A DNA stretch of 7,546 nt from Planctomycetota bacterium (GTDB lineage Bacteria > Planctomycetota > GCA-002687715 > DRQF01): positions 1 to 7,546 of the forward strand of contig WFTN01000511.1 of the NCBI GenBank assembly GCA_015485455.1, in the 5' to 3' direction. Below, in pieces: positions 5,924 through 7,546 of the stretch. Under the pieces are notes generated by a model. That model was not told where the DNA came from. It was given only the letters and a program-made list of their open reading frames with translations, and searched no databases. Every line of letters begins with the position of its first letter. Position 1 is the first letter of the stretch. A program made the position numbers and the translations under genes.

Positions 5924-7546
5924 AGTGAACAACGACAGGACGACCAGGAGCAAGCCCACGATCATCACGGCGATGTAAGTACGTACGGCACCCGTTGTGG
6001 TTGATGCAATGCGAGCACCAAGCCAACGGAAAGTCTTTGCCACACTATTGACTGTGTTGTCGATGACCCGACGGTCAATAACCTTAAAGAAGGTTCCTTC
6101 CGCCAGGCGTTCGAGAGGTTTTGTCACTGACTGATCATAGAACTCATCGACGCGGTACTTTTCGTTGACCAAATCGTAGAGTTCTTTGTTCTGTTCGGCA
6201 TATTGAGCCGGCAATTCTGGATGGCGTACATAACAGCGGTGGGCGATAAACAAGCCCGCCACTGCCACCATCACCGATAGAACCGCCAAAGCCGCTTCCA
6301 CGGCCATGCGACCATGGACCACTTCTTCCCCATGCATCACAGGGACGGCTTGATCAATGAAATGCCCAAAGACGTTATGGCCACCCAAGAAATGAGGCAC
6401 ACCCAGAAGGCCAATCAAAGCAGCCCCTGTAGCTAAGATGACCAAGACGCCGGTCATGCTCTTAGGCGATTCCTTGATGTGAGCTTTGGTGTGCTCATCA
6501 GCCCGGCAAGAGCCAGCGAATGTCATCAAGATCATACGTCCCATGTAGAGTGCGGTACAAAAGGCCGCAGCCATACCTAAGGCCCACAAGAACCATCCAT
6601 GGCCCAAGTCACTGCTGAAAGCCTTCCACAAGATTTCATCCTTGGAGAAGAATCCACTGAGGGGGGGGATGCCCGCCATGGCTACAGCCGAGATCGTCAT
6701 AGTGGCACAGGTAATCGGCATTCGTTTCCGCAAACCACCCATTTTGCGCATGTCTTGCTCGTGATGCATGGCGTTGATCACGCTGCCAGATCCAAGGAAC
6801 AAGCAAGCCTTGAAGAAGGCATGAGTCACCAAATGAAAGACAGCTACGCTGACAGCTCCGAGACCAACCGCTATGAACATGTAACCAAGTTGGCTCACCG
6901 TCGAGTAGGCGAGTACTTTCTTGATGTCATTTTGGGTTAAGGCCACCGTGCCGGCAAAGAAGGCGGTCAAGGCACCAATGGTGGAGACCACGATCATGGA
7001 CGTGGGCGACAAAGCGTAGAGAAAACTCATACGCCCGATCATGTAGACCCCAGCGGTGACCATCGTGGCAGCATGAATCAAAGCTGATACGGGCGTTGGG
7101 CCCGCCATGGCGTCTGGGAGCCAAACGAAAAGCGGGAGCTGGGCCGACTTGCCCGTAGCTCCTAAGAATAGAAGCAAACAAGCAGCAGTGGCAACAGAAA
7201 GCCCCAGGAACCCAGAGCCGGAGGTGAAAGCCTCTGGGTTAGATTCCACGAAAGCGCGCAAACCCGAGAAACTCAGGGTTCCTGCTGTTTGATAGATCAG
7301 AAGCATGCCCAGAATGAAACCACCGTCGCCAATACGATTGACGATGAAAGCCTTCATGCCAGCAGAAGACTTGGCTACATCTTGCCACCAAAAGCCGATG
7401 AGAAGGTAGGAACAAAGCCCCACCCCTTCCCAACCGACAAAAAGCACAAGTAAGTTGTCGGCCAAGACCAAGACAAGCATGAAAAACATGAAAAGGTTGA
7501 GATAAGAGAAATAGCGGGCGTAACCCCCATCCCCTTTCATATACCC
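5921..7546 (-). CDS. nuoL: NADH-quinone oxidoreductase subunit L (partial, N-terminus beyond right edge)
   Basis: NuoL is the distal antiporter-like subunit of complex I, with the long lateral helix that runs along the membrane arm. The frame is open to the right edge; 541 residues are visible (Gly-Tyr, then the Met at 7540). That Met is internal, not the start: comparison with E. coli NuoL suggests 100-110 residues are missing and a full length near 645. Numbering from this Met: E38 in GWEGVGLCSYLLIGF (E. coli E144), K131 in GKSAQLPLFVWLPDAM (K229), K244 in THAFFKACLFLGSG (K342) and K300 in GFFSKDEIL (K399). The C-terminal part has the usual YDLVNEKYRVDEFYDQ stretch (455-470), the amphipathic lateral-helix region and a last membrane helix at about 521-538 ending SLFT. 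Spacings between the key residues agree closely with E. coli except for about eight extra residues between E38 and K131. Confidence 0.98.
   Translation of the reverse strand, partial: GYMKGDGGYARYFSYLNLFMFFMLVLVLADNLLVLFVGWEGVGLCSYLLIGFWWQDVAKSSAGMKAFIVNRIGDGGFILGMLLIYQTAGTLSFSGLRAFVESNPEAFTSGSGFLGLSVATAACLLLFLGATGKSAQLPLFVWLPDAMAGPTPVSALIHAATMVTAGVYMIGRMSFLYALSPTSMIVVSTIGALTAFFAGTVALTQNDIKKVLAYSTVSQLGYMFIAVGLGAVSVAVFHLVTHAFFKACLFLGSGSVINAMHHEQDMRKMGGLRKRMPITCATMTISAVAMAGIPPLSGFFSKDEILWKAFSSDLGHGWFLWALGMAAAFCTALYMGRMILMTFAGSCRADEHTKAHIKESPKSMTGVLVILATGAALIGLLGVPHFLGGHNVFGHFIDQAVPVMHGEEVVHGRMAVEAALAVLSVMVAVAGLFIAHRCYVRHPELPAQYAEQNKELYDLVNEKYRVDEFYDQSVTKPLERLAEGTFFKVIDRRVIDNTVNSVAKTFRWLGARIASTTTGAVRTYIAVMIVGLLLVVLSLFT

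Noticed and set aside
7538..7540. ATG at 7540 as the true start of nuoL
   Set aside because: The frame continues upstream to the edge, and the conserved GWEGVG block would lie only about 36 residues in, whereas it is near residue 142 in E. coli NuoL. The N-terminus is cut by the window.

Overview
The window holds the 3' part of a respiratory complex I operon and, downstream of it, the 5' part of an unrelated gene for a large secreted protein. All genes read on the minus strand, so transcription runs from the right edge to the left edge. GC content is close to half throughout, and I see no change in base composition between the two parts. There are no tRNAs, rRNAs, insertion sequences or CRISPR arrays.

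From right to left: nuoL (its first ~100 codons lie beyond the right edge), nuoM, nuoN and a small gene for a DUF4149/TMEM205-like membrane protein. They are packed with gaps of 10, 3 and 15 bases and end at a strong intrinsic terminator (stem 2303-2332). NuoL, NuoM and NuoN are the three antiporter-like membrane subunits of NADH:quinone oxidoreductase. Each keeps the glutamate and lysines known to matter for proton translocation, so the complex looks functional. The DUF4149 protein has no established role in complex I. Its place as last gene of the unit, before the terminator, makes it a candidate accessory membrane protein.

After the terminator comes a gap of about 150 bases. A long reading frame then starts at 2155 and stays open to the left edge: 718 codons with no stop. 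Its product has a signal peptide, a putative galactose-binding-like beta domain, a G8 domain, and then a beta-helix region resembling the vertebrate hyaluronan-depolymerising proteins CEMIP and CEMIP2 (TMEM2). This is the most interesting item in the window. The C-terminus, which would show how the protein is anchored or exported further, is outside it.

The organism is a bacterium with a 14-subunit-type complex I and a general secretion signal. G8/CEMIP-like proteins in bacteria, together with this style of NuoL/M/N, would fit a Gram-negative lineage such as Myxococcota, Bdellovibrionota, Acidobacteriota, Planctomycetota or Verrucomicrobiota. The sequence alone does not let me choose among these.
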